DNA of 35,987 nucleotides from Klebsormidium nitens (Eukaryota; Streptophyta; Klebsormidiophyceae; Klebsormidiales; Klebsormidiaceae). The notes beneath the pieces were generated by a model. It was not told the origin of the DNA. It did not search any database and saw only the letters and a program-made list of their open reading frames with translations. Made by a program: the position numbers and the translations under genes. Location: contig DF237706.1 of assembly GCA_000708835.1 (NCBI GenBank), positions 1-35,987 on the forward strand, read 5' to 3'. The stretch's first letter is position 1, and every line of letters starts with the position of its first letter. Below are positions 1 through 10,594 of the stretch, piece by piece.

Positions 1-52
1 TTGTTGGAAAATATTACTGGGAAATTCCGTTCGGAATCATCACGTTGGACTA

Positions 53-156
53 CGGTAGTGCCAACTGGTAGCGTGCAGGACCGTGACATGTGGGATCGGT
101 GGGCCCATGGGCCGCTAGCTGCCCGATTTCCGGAGGTTCAAATCCTCCGCTACTGG
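53..156 (+). other. tRNA-like relic with a B-box
   Basis: Positions 132-148 form a perfect five-pair T-arm (GGAGG/CCTCC) around TTCAAAT, which includes a B-box-like GGTTCAAATCC. Positions 53-59 can pair with 149-155 as a seven-pair acceptor stem with two G-T wobbles. Between them lies a D-loop-like AACTGGTAGCG, but I cannot fold a convincing D stem or anticodon stem, and the middle is about 25 bases longer than a class I tRNA. I read it as a decayed tRNA, an organelle-derived insertion or a tRNA-derived SINE head, not a working gene. Confidence 0.25.
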
Positions 157-177
157 GGGTGGGGAGCCCCCCACTCC
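156..177. repeat. G/C-rich hairpin
   Basis: Positions 156-164 pair with 169-177 through nine base pairs (one G-T wobble) around a four-base loop. It lies immediately after the tRNA-like segment. It may be part of the same decayed element. No function is implied. Confidence 0.4.
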
Positions 178-1013
178 TAGTTCTCCAGTTTTCAGAGTCG
201 TACCTACCTATATCGGAATTTTGGACATTTTCTTGAAGTCTCTACAATGCAAAAGCACCCCTTTCAGAGCCCAGGCGCTTCAGCATGAGCCGCTTTCCAA
301 TATGTGGGCGCAGTATAAAAGAGCAGACAAATCACCTGCCGCAAACCCCGCTATACAAGATTACCAGCGGAATATATCGTTCTACTACAAGCTGATGCCA
401 GCGCAATAAAATTCATGATTCATGCACTCCACAATCAAAATGAGAGCTCTCGAGAAAGCACTGCACTCATCTCACTTGAACTTTCATAAATCTTGATGCA
501 AAGGCTGCTAAGACGGCTTCTTTGCTCCTTTTAACAACGCTGCCGTCCGAGGACTTTGCTGCAAACGAGCTGCTCAATTGCTGATGGTGCGTTACTGGCC
601 GCCTGGTGGTGCGACATGTAAAAGGAGGGGTGTGGGTTTTGCTAAGATCAGGAAGGGCTTAGTTGCTGCTTTTGGGTTCAGAGTCTGGTGGAAGCTGCCA
701 TGCTCAATTGCGGAGAAACACCGTTGACATCCTTTCCGCAGACACACAATGCTGTGCGCCTAACGTCTTGATTGGCACTGATGGGGCTTTGGCCGCCAAT
801 TGAGCAAGACTCCTCCAACCTAGGAAATGAACGTCCAGCCCAGTAGTCAACGTCACTTGTTGTCGATGTGATCGCTTGGGGTAGGTGAACCTTCTCCTGC
901 AGACTTGGTTGAGACAGCTCCCCCAAATTGCCTCCCAGTTCATAGTGATCGCCCCACACCAGCTGTGTTTGGGGCAGCCTTGACAAACGTGGGGGAATTC
1001 GCATGGTGTTGCA

Positions 1014-4000
1014 ATGGCAGACCCAACCAAGGGTGTCTTTTACTCTCGGAGCTACCATCCAATCCAAGCGGGGTCGATTGACGGCACTGATACGGAGCCC
1101 CATGACAGAGCCATCTCACGCGCCCTTGTCGTGAAAGACCTGAAGCTATGTAGGTGATTATAATCTTCTTCTCTTCAAGCGTGTCCCTTAGATTTTGGTA
1201 TGTTTGTTACGTTTCAAAGGGTGGTTGACATTCCGTTCAGCTGTTGATCGCTGGGGATTTTCCATTCGCTTTAGAAAGTCAATGAATCCTAGTAACTGAA
1301 TGAGCGCTCGGAAGTAATTGTAAAACAAGTATCCCTCAAGTGCCAGGAGATCGATTTTGGAGGTCGTCTCTCTGCATATTATCGGTATTTTCAAACTCTC
1401 TCTTTGTCAATAGTGCTCAGTGTCAGACTCTCGCCTCTCCTCGCCTTTTCAGTCTTGCAACCTGTCACATTCAAAGGCAGCGGATGGTTCTTCCTGCGTT
1501 CAGTGACCTGTTCCGGCTCTGCCTTCTAGTATGCTAATGATAATCCTTGGCAATCGGAAGTTTCAGAAAGCCCATTCTCAAACACAAGAGGGCAGCTTGC
1601 ATTGCTGCCGTATAAGAATGAAAACTCGTATCTCTTGTGCAGACCACCCCGAGAAAGACGTGGCAGCTAACAAAGACCCCTTCTGCGTGATCTTTGTGGG
1701 CCGACTCGCAGAGAAGACGACTGAAACCACACTACATGAGGTGAGGCCTTATCATCAATGGATTCTCAAGTTGGCATCTTTGTCATTGTCTGTCTGGCCG
1801 ATTGTCTTGTGCAAAGGCAGTTCCATTCAATCACAGAAAATTTGGGGGATGATTTTTCAATTTGAAAGGCCTTGGGGGATGATCTTTCAATCTGAAAGTC
1901 CTTGCTACTATCAGGTCGAAGATAGCCAGCCTGAATGTGCTAAAAGCGGTTGCGGTGTTCTGTTTGAACTGGTTGAAGTGCCAATAACCACCCGCTTTGA
2001 TTGGCGTTTATCCAGTGGTACGGCTCTGCAATCACTTACGTGGCTTGTAGCCCGAAATAGAGTGTTGATGTCAGACAGGGCTGCAACGATGTTCTTTGCT
2101 CAATCCCGTGTGAAGTGAATGGAAAGCGACTGGAAATTCCATCTTTCAGGGCGGGTCTGAAAGGCTCAATTTATGACGTGGATCTTTGTCAGGCTATTGG
2201 TTGGGATCGTCGAGCTTCGACATGCCCGGATTGCACCCTGTCGACTCTTGTTGCCGAATTGGGATTGTAGGTCAATTTTCACCACTTCAAAATGAGGTCG
2301 TCTGTAGTCAGGTTATACATGAAGCTCACCGGTCATGCCATCTCGCCAACCTCACTGCCCGTTCACTGTCTGCCTCAGTCGCAAGCTGGATTATTGGATT
2401 GTAGCATTGTCATTATTTTCAATATTACTATTACGTGCTGAATCAAGCTTCTGTTCCCAGGTCGCCAGCCGATATGGGCGAGTGCGAAAGCTTCGAATCG
2501 TCCGACACATTGGTGAGTTTTTCACAGAACGAAGTTACTGACGTACCAGGCTTGATAAATCTGTTACAGAGCGGATGCTGGATTTCTAGGTACTGCCAAT
2601 CCCCTTCGAGTGCATTTCCTGACTTTTTTCCGGGTTGACGTCGAAGGACCCGGCAGAATTTGAGCTCAAATTCGCAAGGTCGACCCGTCTTTTTGAATTT
2701 GATCACAATGTCAGACGTGTTGGACGCTTGCTCCACTAATTGCCCTCACATAGATTCCAAAAGGTTTCTCGTCTGCTTTCCGAAGGCCTCAGTCTTTTAT
2801 CCCGACACATTCTTGACCACCTCTTATATCCCGGAACATTCTTGACCACCAATAAAGGACAGAACACACAGATAGTCTCGTGGTTTTGTAGCCGGCATTC
2901 TTAGCCCGCTGTGCTGCCACCTTCCAGTCGACAACAATTTGAAGCTCTATCGCCCTGTCGTCCAATTTCGACGCCGTTTTCCCTCTCCTGACCTCTAAAT
3001 CTACTTCCCGTAGGGGAATTATACCAGAAGCCAGTACAACGCGTTCTCCCACACCTCGGTTACGTGGTGTCTTTCCACTAACTGGACGCTGCGTTTTGCA
3101 GTCACCGGCGCTTCGAGGAGGTACGCCTTCGTGGAGTACGAGAGCGAAGAAGGGATGCGGCGCGCGTATCGGGTGAGGCAGGCGCGGCTGTGTTTTGAAC
3201 ACAGTTCTCGCAGTCCAAATTGCGACCGCCAATGTTGCCGCTAGCAGCCCCGTTGCTTGGTTCACGCAGCGGTTCCGATTGGTCCTCACTTCGTCGAGGC
3301 GCCTTCCTTTCGCCGGAAATTTCGCATCGAAGACATCCACTGGAATTTTTATCTGACTTCTGCATCAGCACTTCTGATAAATCCTACATTTGCCTGCCTC
3401 GAGCTCTTGAGAATCCCCCAAGTCAGCGTGGTCCATTCGATCTCTGCTGTAGGGATATGCGGAAACGTTTCCCCTTTGTGTGACCGCTGACGAGAGATCC
3501 CGTCATCTCGCAGCCGAGTTTTTCCTTACTTCACTTCCGTCATAGCACATACTTTGTTCCTCTTTAACAGAGGGGCGCTTAACCAAACGGTAATGTGCTT
3601 TCGATAACCGGAACGTCCTTCTGTGTTGCAGCGCATGCATCGAGAGGTGGTTGACGGGTCGCAGATCTTAGTAGACTACACCCGCCAGCAGCTCATGCCC
3701 GGTTGGATCCCCCGACGACTCGGTACGCACGCTCTCTGACTTCACCCTATCAGACGTTGAATTGGAAATGTCGACCTTTGGGTCAAGGAGCCCAACCGTA
3801 CCGCATGAAGCGTCTACCGGAAGCGTCAACGCGTGTACTTTCAGCTTTATGCGTGACCTTGACGGGCGAAGGAAAGCTCCCTCGAGAGTCTTCTCACCGT
3901 CCCAACACCGGTTTCGCCAGACAAGAGGACCAAGCAGGCAACTTGGAGTTTCCCACCAGTCGAACAGTCGGAATCCAACCAGTAATGCTGTGGTGATGGA

Positions 4001-5169
4001 CCTAGGATAAGCTGTTACATCGCAAGCTCTTAGTCACTGTAGATCATACCGTATCCTGGTGCCAAATCACAACTCACCCGCTTCGGACCTCCTAATCGTT
4101 TCTACCAACGATCCGTTTCTCAACCTTTATGAAGTAATCAACGAAAGATCTTGAGAAAAGCAGCCTGGTACGTCCAGCTCTCCAAGAATCTGGATAGCAA
4201 TCCATTCCAGGTCGTCAGTATCTGCTCCCATGCAGCGTCCGCGTTAAGGCGCTCCGCTAAGGTCAATGCTACTAATGCCACCCATATCAAGGGTTTCTGC
4301 TAACGACGACTATAAACCACGCCACCATTCTTTGCAGGCGGGGGCCTTAGCGGGTTCAAGGAGTCCGGGCAGCTGCGATTTGGCGGCCGCGACAAGCCGT
4401 TCCGCGCGCCACTGTGAATTACTCTCTCATCAGGCCTTCCAATCATGGATTCGCATCCGTGTATCAACGGCCATTTCTTCTTGCTTCTGCCCTCGGCTTC
4501 CGCAGTCTGCTTGTCTATCGACTTGTCTTTTTCGTCGACAGAATGCACGACGTTCAACCCGTCAAGCTTCATGTCACGCACCTTGACGAACAGGAGGCCC
4601 ATTTGGCTTTGGAGACCTGAGTGATCTCAAGGCGGTCTTTTGTTATCGAATATGGAGAAGAATCATTCTCGAAGTGCTTGTCGACCCCCCTATGGCATCA
4701 ATCTGGTCTTCTTACACAGGCGGCCTATCCCGAAGAAGCAGCTGAGCGAGCTTGGGATCGACCCGCCCCCCGAAGGACGGTACCTTTACCGCTCACAGGT
4801 GAGGTATCGAATGGGTTACAAAGCAGGCAAAGAGGCTGCTTTCTGGAAGATTGCCTCTTCGTCATGTCTTTGATTTCAAAGGTGCTCTTCCACGAACTTA
4901 GTGCACTTGTAAGCGTTTTTTTAAGACAAACTCTTTGCAGCGTGTACGACGTTGTTCTGTATGTTGTTCTCATCGATGGACCTCTGTATGTTGGTCTCAT
5001 CGATGGACCTTGGCCGAAGAAAATCTGCAGAAAGAGAGATAACCTTTGCTGTCCAGGCGGGTGAGTTGCCGTTCTAGATTTGAAAAGCTCCTGATCATCC
5101 CTTGACCTCTTGTCGCAGACCCCACCCCTACCGCACCGGACAGAGCGGCCGTCACTGCCGCAGGAGTAG
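1014..5169 (+). CDS. SNRNP35: U11/U12 small nuclear ribonucleoprotein 35 kDa protein
   Basis: Predicted subunit of the U11/U12 di-snRNP, which recognises U12-type introns in the nucleus. Exons: 1014-1149, 1643-1740, 2461-2512, 3102-3172, 3632-3722, 4338-4413, 4720-4798 and 5119-5169 (stop TAG), giving 217 residues; all phases agree. The N-terminus (about residues 7-22, [19 protein letters not shown]) matches the plant 35K leader. One RRM spans about 59-135, with RNP2 VIFVGRL (61-67) and RNP1 ending YAFVEY (103-108). The family-specific block [14 protein letters not shown] (140-153) and [14 protein letters not shown] follow, so this is 35K rather than U1-70K. The start ATG has G at +4 and sits just before the conserved leader. 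The protein ends soon after [12 protein letters not shown], without the charged R/E/S-rich tail of other family members. The introns all look U2-type, with GTG or GTA donors. Confidence 0.93.
1842..1901 (+). repeat. 30 bp tandem duplication in SNRNP35 intron 2
   Basis: Two adjacent 30 bp units (1842-1871 and 1872-1901), each beginning TTGGGGGATGAT, differ at three positions. They lie inside the intron between SNRNP35 exons 2 and 3, so they do not alter the protein. Confidence 0.8.
2798..2850 (+). repeat. 24 bp direct repeat in SNRNP35 intron 3
   Basis: TATCCCG...ATTCTTGACCACC occurs at 2798-2821 and again at 2827-2850, with five bases between copies and only slight divergence. It lies inside the third intron. 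Confidence 0.75.
4957..5010 (+). repeat. 27 bp tandem duplication in SNRNP35 intron 7
   Basis: Two adjacent 27 bp units (4957-4983 and 4984-5010), each beginning CTGTATGTTG and ending ATCGATGGACCT, differ at one base. They lie in the last intron, about 110 bases before the terminal exon. Confidence 0.85.
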
Positions 5170-6577
5170 TCCCTTCCATTTGCTACGGCCTAGATTGGCT
5201 GAAGACATCCACGGCCCTTTCCGGTGCACGAGCTTATGTTATGGTGAATTTAGGCGCAAGATTTGAGCACAGTCATTGAAAATCCGTGTAAAGCCTGGGC
5301 AGGTTTTGCCGGGGCCGATGATCTGGCTTTGACCTTGCATAAATGTCGCGAGTTGCCTAATGTTACTTCCCGGCTGCCACATATATCATGAGCGGACTCC
5401 GCCGTTGTTGCATTGCACCAATGCCAAACCGAGTCAAAGAGTGGGCAGCATGGCGAGCAATCGAGGCACACTCGTGAGTTGCAGTATACAATACGCGTTT
5501 TTTCACCTCGATTTCCTTTTGAAGGTATGACGCAGTGTAGCACTGCATGGACTCGACAACGACGGGCTGCTAATCGAGTCGATTGGAGCATGTATGCATG
5601 AATCAACAATCATCCATGACCACTTGCAATGGACAGGTAAAGGCGCAACCGTCGTGTTTCCCTGTGCGTATGCCAAGCTGCCTGCCAGATATATTTACTA
5701 GCATGCGGGGTCAACCAAGTTGAGAAGTTTCACGATCTTTGTTAATGGTGTCCGTACTCCAAAGAGACACGGCCCGCGCGCTTATAATACTTCGATCGAG
5801 TATACAGGTATTAGTATAGCTAGATCTGCCGCCCGGGTGGCGGCAAGCTACAGAGCTTTCGTACCGACGTGATTAAAAAGCTACTAAAGTGGCCTGAATC
5901 GGACATGCACATGCATGAGCTCTCTGTATATAAAGTCCGGAATAGAAGGACCAATATGTGCAGTGACGTTATAGATCGCCGGGGCATGCATCCATTGCAT
6001 CGAGTACTATACCGTATTAGAGCTGCACAATCATCCGAGTTTGGATGGCCGGGCCACTTAAAGCACGACCATGTGCATAAACGTATCATTGGGGTTCGGG
6101 GGCCCTCCGACATGTATCAAAACTACATGCAATGACGCCGGCTTCAATGGCGCATGCATGCAAATATCATGCAACTCTGAATTCAGTGTACCACAACACC
6201 TTTATGCAATGACCGCAGCATGTCAACTTGTCACCCTCAATAACAACTTTCGCAAGGCGCAAAACTAGCTCGGCGATTCACCAAGCACGAGTACATATCA
6301 ACCTGAACCCAAGCGACCATTGTCCAGCCATGCCCACAGGATTTCTTCATTTAATGCTGGGCACTATAAGAAGCCAACTGACGCTCTTTCTCTGTCCGAT
6401 CGACTAGCAGATCCATAGGAGATCCATAAACTCCAGATGGAGGTCTATTGCTAAGCGTGACTGGGGTAAATAAGCAAATTATAGCAGAACGGCGTCCCAA
6501 AATTTACCTGATGCGTAACCAAGGCCGCCTCAGTGTTATGACCAACCTATCTCAATGTCGATCTCTTGCTGTCCTCT
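5170..6577. other. Convergent intergenic spacer rich in CATGCA motifs
   Basis: This spacer separates the 3' ends of SNRNP35 (plus) and the rhodanese gene (minus). I see no coding exon. It contains a cluster of CATGCA/TGCATG sequences between about 5590 and 6180, a short perfect hairpin at 5827-5845 and an isolated TATA-like string (TATATAAA near 5931) with no gene behind it. It should also hold the 3' UTRs of both flanking genes. Confidence 0.5.
5827..5845. repeat. Perfect 7 bp inverted repeat
   Basis: TGCCGCC (5827-5833) and GGCGGCA (5839-5845) flank the five-base loop CGGGT. It lies in the spacer between two convergent genes. There is no T-run, so it is not a Pol III or bacterial-type terminator. 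Confidence 0.6.
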
Positions 6578-9497
6578 CTAATAGGATGGGGGCACCCATT
6601 GCTCAATTGCATCCATCTTTTCAAAGCCTGCCCCAGATGCGTGGATGCCAGCTGAACCTGCATCATGCCTGAAGTCCTCTGCGTAGTCGCCCGACCGCCG
6701 CCGGTTCAACTTGTTGTCAAACACGCGGAACCACGCATAGTAGCCCCCTTTCAAAGCAACCAGGTTTGTGTAGCCGGCCTCGTCAAGCATTTCTAGTGCT
6801 GGCATGGAGTAGGTCTGACCATCCGAGCATGCAATTACCAGCTTGGCACTCTTGTTGGGGAACTTCTTCTCAAATTGCTTCATGAAGTCCTTGTTCTCCT
6901 CCTTTTGGACGACCTTCTTGTGCTCCGCCTTGGAGTAGACCCTCTTTGCGTTGTACAAGGGGACATTCACGGAGTTGACCACTTTGCCAACCTCCTGAAG
7001 CTCAAGGGCGGGACGCACATCCACATACGTATAACCACTCTCGTATAGCACCTGCCAACAGAACAGGAGTTAGGTTTCAGTAGTTGTTAGACGGGAGATC
7101 CTTCCTCCCACGACACGATGTCAAGTGGGACATAGCTGTTGAAGTGTGGATCAGAGTCCGATTGGCACTTAACTAGGCCGGTAAAGCTTGTCACCACTTC
7201 ACTGTAAGTATGGCTTCGTTGGGTTGTGAACAGCAGACCAGAAGAAGTGGTGACAAGCGCAGCGAAGTGGCAAAAGAATCCAGATGAAACTTGTACTTGT
7301 ACTTGATTTATTGAGAACATTGTGACAGCAGTTGGAAAGCAACAGCTGATTCAAAGACTGTTTGCAGGCTATATGTAGAGACACTTGTTACAATGGTCTT
7401 CAATGTCTATGATTGCCTGGTTTGCAGATTGGGATGTCTCAGGTGTGCTCTGCTCTTGCAGAAAGGCAATCCCCTCTACTGACAAGGTCTTGTAATGACC
7501 AGGATGTTTCCGACTTCGTCCATCTTAAGCGGTGTGGAAGAGATTCAAAAAAAAGAAGGGCAGTGACTTTACGGGATTGAAGTTTTCAACAAACGATTAC
7601 GGCTTTGCAGATGCAGCACATGGTGGCCTGAACAAGGAAGTAATTCGACCACCATCAAATGCTGCTGCCAGAGAACCATGCGCTACCCTTGGCATGCAAC
7701 AGCAGCCAGTCATAGGCTGACGTGTTCACCACCAGCTCAATTGTGTCCAGCTGGTCTTGCAGTAAGAAGGTATCCATCTTAAAGATACCCGGGCACTTCA
7801 CATTTGTGTTCTCAAATTTGCATACTTGATATCTCTTGAGAATGACATAATCCTTGCATTATTCCGAGCTGATGATGTTCTTACCGTCAAGTACTCAGAT
7901 TCTCTCCAATCTCTCCAGAAAGGAAGGTAAATTCACTCCCCTCAAGTGCGAAGACAAAGAGAGGTAGGAACAGTTATTTTGGTGAGCTCAAACAAGGACT
8001 GCTGGAAAGTGGTGCAGGAAAAGCGGTGGTGCTCACTCTGGCCTCCTCCACATCCGCAATCATCTTCTCTGGGAATGCCTCCAAGGTCTCCTCAACGAAC
8101 TTTTTATACGGCCACTCCCGGATGTCGAGCTCAGCCAACTCCTCATTGGGATCATACTCGTGCCATTCATAAGCTCTGACACCAAACTTTGATGGCGCCT
8201 TCCGCTGGTTGCGAGAAGCAGCGGGGGCGACATGTGGCAAAAGAGAGCGGCCTGTGAAAGCTGACCTGCAGAAGAACCAAAAAAAGAATTGCTGATGTAT
8301 GACTCCACCTTGAACTGCACGCTTAGTGCATTCATTGATATTGTGTACCTATGTCTTCCACTCTTTTCGAAATGATGATACATGCCAAGAAATCTCTTTA
8401 TACCCCAATGTGAAGATGCAAAACGTATTCCCTGATGTTCGCGGAGTTGCCCTCAGGGTAAAGGATGTACTTGACTTTTGGTGACAGCCTTATACCTCAG
8501 AAAAGGTCATGTTTCCAGAGCTCGGCATTGTGCAAGGTATGTTGTATGAGATGATAGCTTTACCGTGACTATAGATTTGCACAGTAACCTGTTGGCCCCA
8601 GCAATATGATCAACGGAGATGTTTGACCACAATGCAAGACAATATCCACACAAACTGTTTCAAAGTTGGTCTCATCTATCAGCATTGCTAGAAGATCCAA
8701 TGTGGGTGAAGCAGCACCCCGAGAAAGATATGGATCCTCCAAATAATGCTGCAGAAGGAGATTGCAATGACGAATGTGTGCCACATTTGTTGGCATCAAC
8801 AACCATGAAAGTAAGAATCACTGTTTGGAAAAATATTTAGGGTTTCGCTAAAGTCAGCTGTTTTTGCACATTCGCGTCTGCACATTCGTGTCTTGACATT
8901 TGTTTACCTTAGATCTGACTAGTGTCTTTCCTCTTGGCGGAATGATAAAAGACATGGTCAAAGGGAGATGAAAGAAAGCCATGGAGGTATCATATTGACA
9001 AGATCTGAGAAAATAGAAAGGACTAGAGCTCGGTCACTCAGCAGGTGCAGGTCACTTTCTTGCCAGGTGCAAATGCATATGTCAGCAACGTAGAGAGTGG
9101 TTACTCATGTGCTCAGATCCCTCATATGGAGAAGATGTTCAACAGTACACCGACACACATTCGCAAGCCTCGTGTGCAGACGTTGACATCAAGTTCCAAA
9201 ACAAGAATGATAGTTACTAGAACAAGTCTGTCAAACCCAGTTTTTGCCATCGCCTCTTCAAGGATGCAACAGTATCACTGCCTTCCAACGACCAACATGA
9301 TAATGTATGTATCTCTCACCAAGAAAAAGAATCAAGCAAAAACAGGAAAGGCTTGCAAGACTCTGTGCATACCTAGCCTCAAGCCGCCGCAGGGGAAGCG
9401 CCGTGGCGCTGACGCCGCCTCTTCCGCTCACACCAGCGGACACTGCCAAGCTCGCAGCGGAGCTCGCAGCAGCCACGGCATTGACAGCAGACGCCAT
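6578..9497 (-). CDS. Plastid-targeted rhodanese-like domain protein
   Basis: Predicted chloroplast protein with a single rhodanese (sulfurtransferase-fold) domain, 275 residues. Exons read on the minus strand: 9497-9373, 8265-8037 and 7051-6578 (stop TAG); phases agree at both junctions. Residues 1 to about 50 are rich in Ala, Ser, Val and Arg with almost no acidic residues, typical of a plastid transit peptide. The rhodanese fold occupies about 119-250. DVRPALE (129-135) matches the conserved first-strand motif, and the active-site loop is CSDGQT with the candidate catalytic Cys at 193. GGYYAWFRVFDNKL follows in the place of the usual GG...W motif, then a conserved-looking tail ends in WVPPSY. 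An upstream in-frame ATG at 9587 would add 30 residues; I prefer 9497 because MASAV is a typical transit-peptide start with a good ATG context. The physiological substrate is unknown. Confidence 0.88.
8866..8893 (+). repeat. 14 bp tandem repeat in rhodanese intron 1
   Basis: GCACATTCGCGTCT (8866-8879) is followed directly by GCACATTCGTGTCT (8880-8893), with one difference. It is intronic with respect to the minus-strand rhodanese gene. Confidence 0.6.
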
Positions 9498-10594
9498 TGC
9501 ACTTCGTCGTGAGTATCGAAGCGGGCGCTTTCGAGGATGACCAGCTGCCTGGTAAACACGAAAATGATCAACTGAAGTGCTCTTCATACGTCACTTCTAG
9601 AACCATGCCTAGCTAGACCTATCCAATCCCTGCCACCCATGTCAAGCCGCAGGGCAAGGGGCAAGACTGGAGGCTTGCATTCTGCCAGCTGGAAGCATCT
9701 CAGCCGTTCCCCAAGATACGGGTGGTTCTTCGTATCCAATCTGCATCGTCAAACTCCAACCGCTAAGCATCGACGGTTCCGGTTCCTTAGGCATCTGGGC
9801 AGTTGGATTCTATACCGGTCGCTTACTGCCGTCGGATGGAGGCAGGAAGTAACTCTCGACGCTTCGCTGGCGTCGATGCAAGCACGGCATTTGCATTGCG
9901 GGTGCTAGCGCTGCCTACCTAGGACTGCATTTGTTGGGCGCTCTTCTCTCTTGCTGCCTCTGAGCTCTCCCTCGTACACTTGTGCTCAGCACCCTATATG
10001 ATGTAGCTGTGCTGAGAAGATCTGCACGCAGCTGAAATCAGCAGCTGCAGCTTGAAAAAGGAGGATGCAAAACCTGCTTCTCAGGTTTTCTCAGACAAAC
10101 TTACTCAACATGCAATTTGCTTCTCATCCTGAAGGATGCACAATTGGAAAGCCGCAATTGCACCTTGCGCTTGGCAAAAAGTTTTACCAGTTTGAACTCG
10201 AGGGAGGCGGAGATTGTAAGTCTGTGAACAGGAGTTGCCGCGTTGAGCTCAATACTTTTCCTTAGCTGGGTCAGCTAGACCACTGGGGCAGAAGGCTCAA
10301 CTTTCATGGGGCGAGGAGCCCTTCGCCCTTGAAGCGTAGAGCAACCAGGGGGTTGCATCAGGTTATGTGACCCGCAGTTGAGCTTGCTGATCGCTGAGTG
10401 TTGTGAAACTTGAAGTTGAAAGATCGACGGCTACAATTGCAATCAGGCTACAGTATTTAAGTCTCACAGCTAGGAAGCCATGTTGGATCCTATCCTGGCA
10501 GTGGATGGAAGGACAGGGACTTGACCCAGGGGCCTTCGAAGGGCGAGACTTTGAAGCCTTGATCATTCAAGGTGGTGAAGCAACTGGATTGAAA
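9498..10594. promoter_or_regulatory. Divergent promoter region, rhodanese / DUF604 gene
   Basis: About 1.1 kb lies between the start codons of two divergently transcribed genes, so it should contain both promoters and both 5' leaders. No other coding exon is apparent. TATTTAA at 10453-10459 is a possible TATA element for the plus-strand gene. I did not find an equally convincing element for the minus-strand gene. Assigning a core promoter is inference from position only. Confidence 0.45.
10453..10459 (+). promoter_or_regulatory. Possible TATA element of the DUF604 gene
   Basis: TATTTAA lies 136 bases before the chosen start codon, a plausible distance for a promoter followed by a short leader. 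If transcription starts just downstream, the alternative ATG at 10505 would be within the transcript. Confidence 0.25.

Larger units (their letters stand above)
1..1013. other. Upstream region of SNRNP35, no recognised gene
   Basis: No protein-coding exon is supported here. Apart from the tRNA-like segment and the G/C hairpin near its left end (listed separately), the only content I can assign is the probable promoter and 5' leader of the plus-strand SNRNP35 gene that starts at 1014. Open frames on the minus strand between about 680 and 1100 are shadows of SNRNP35 exon 1 and its leader. Confidence 0.5.

Noticed and set aside
678-1103. 141-codon open frame on the minus strand
   Set aside because: It lies antisense to SNRNP35 exon 1 and its leader, where the plus strand has clear family conservation.
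5931-5938. TATATAAA as a promoter for a gene in the 5170-6577 spacer
   Set aside because: No open frame with recognisable content or splice pattern follows it.
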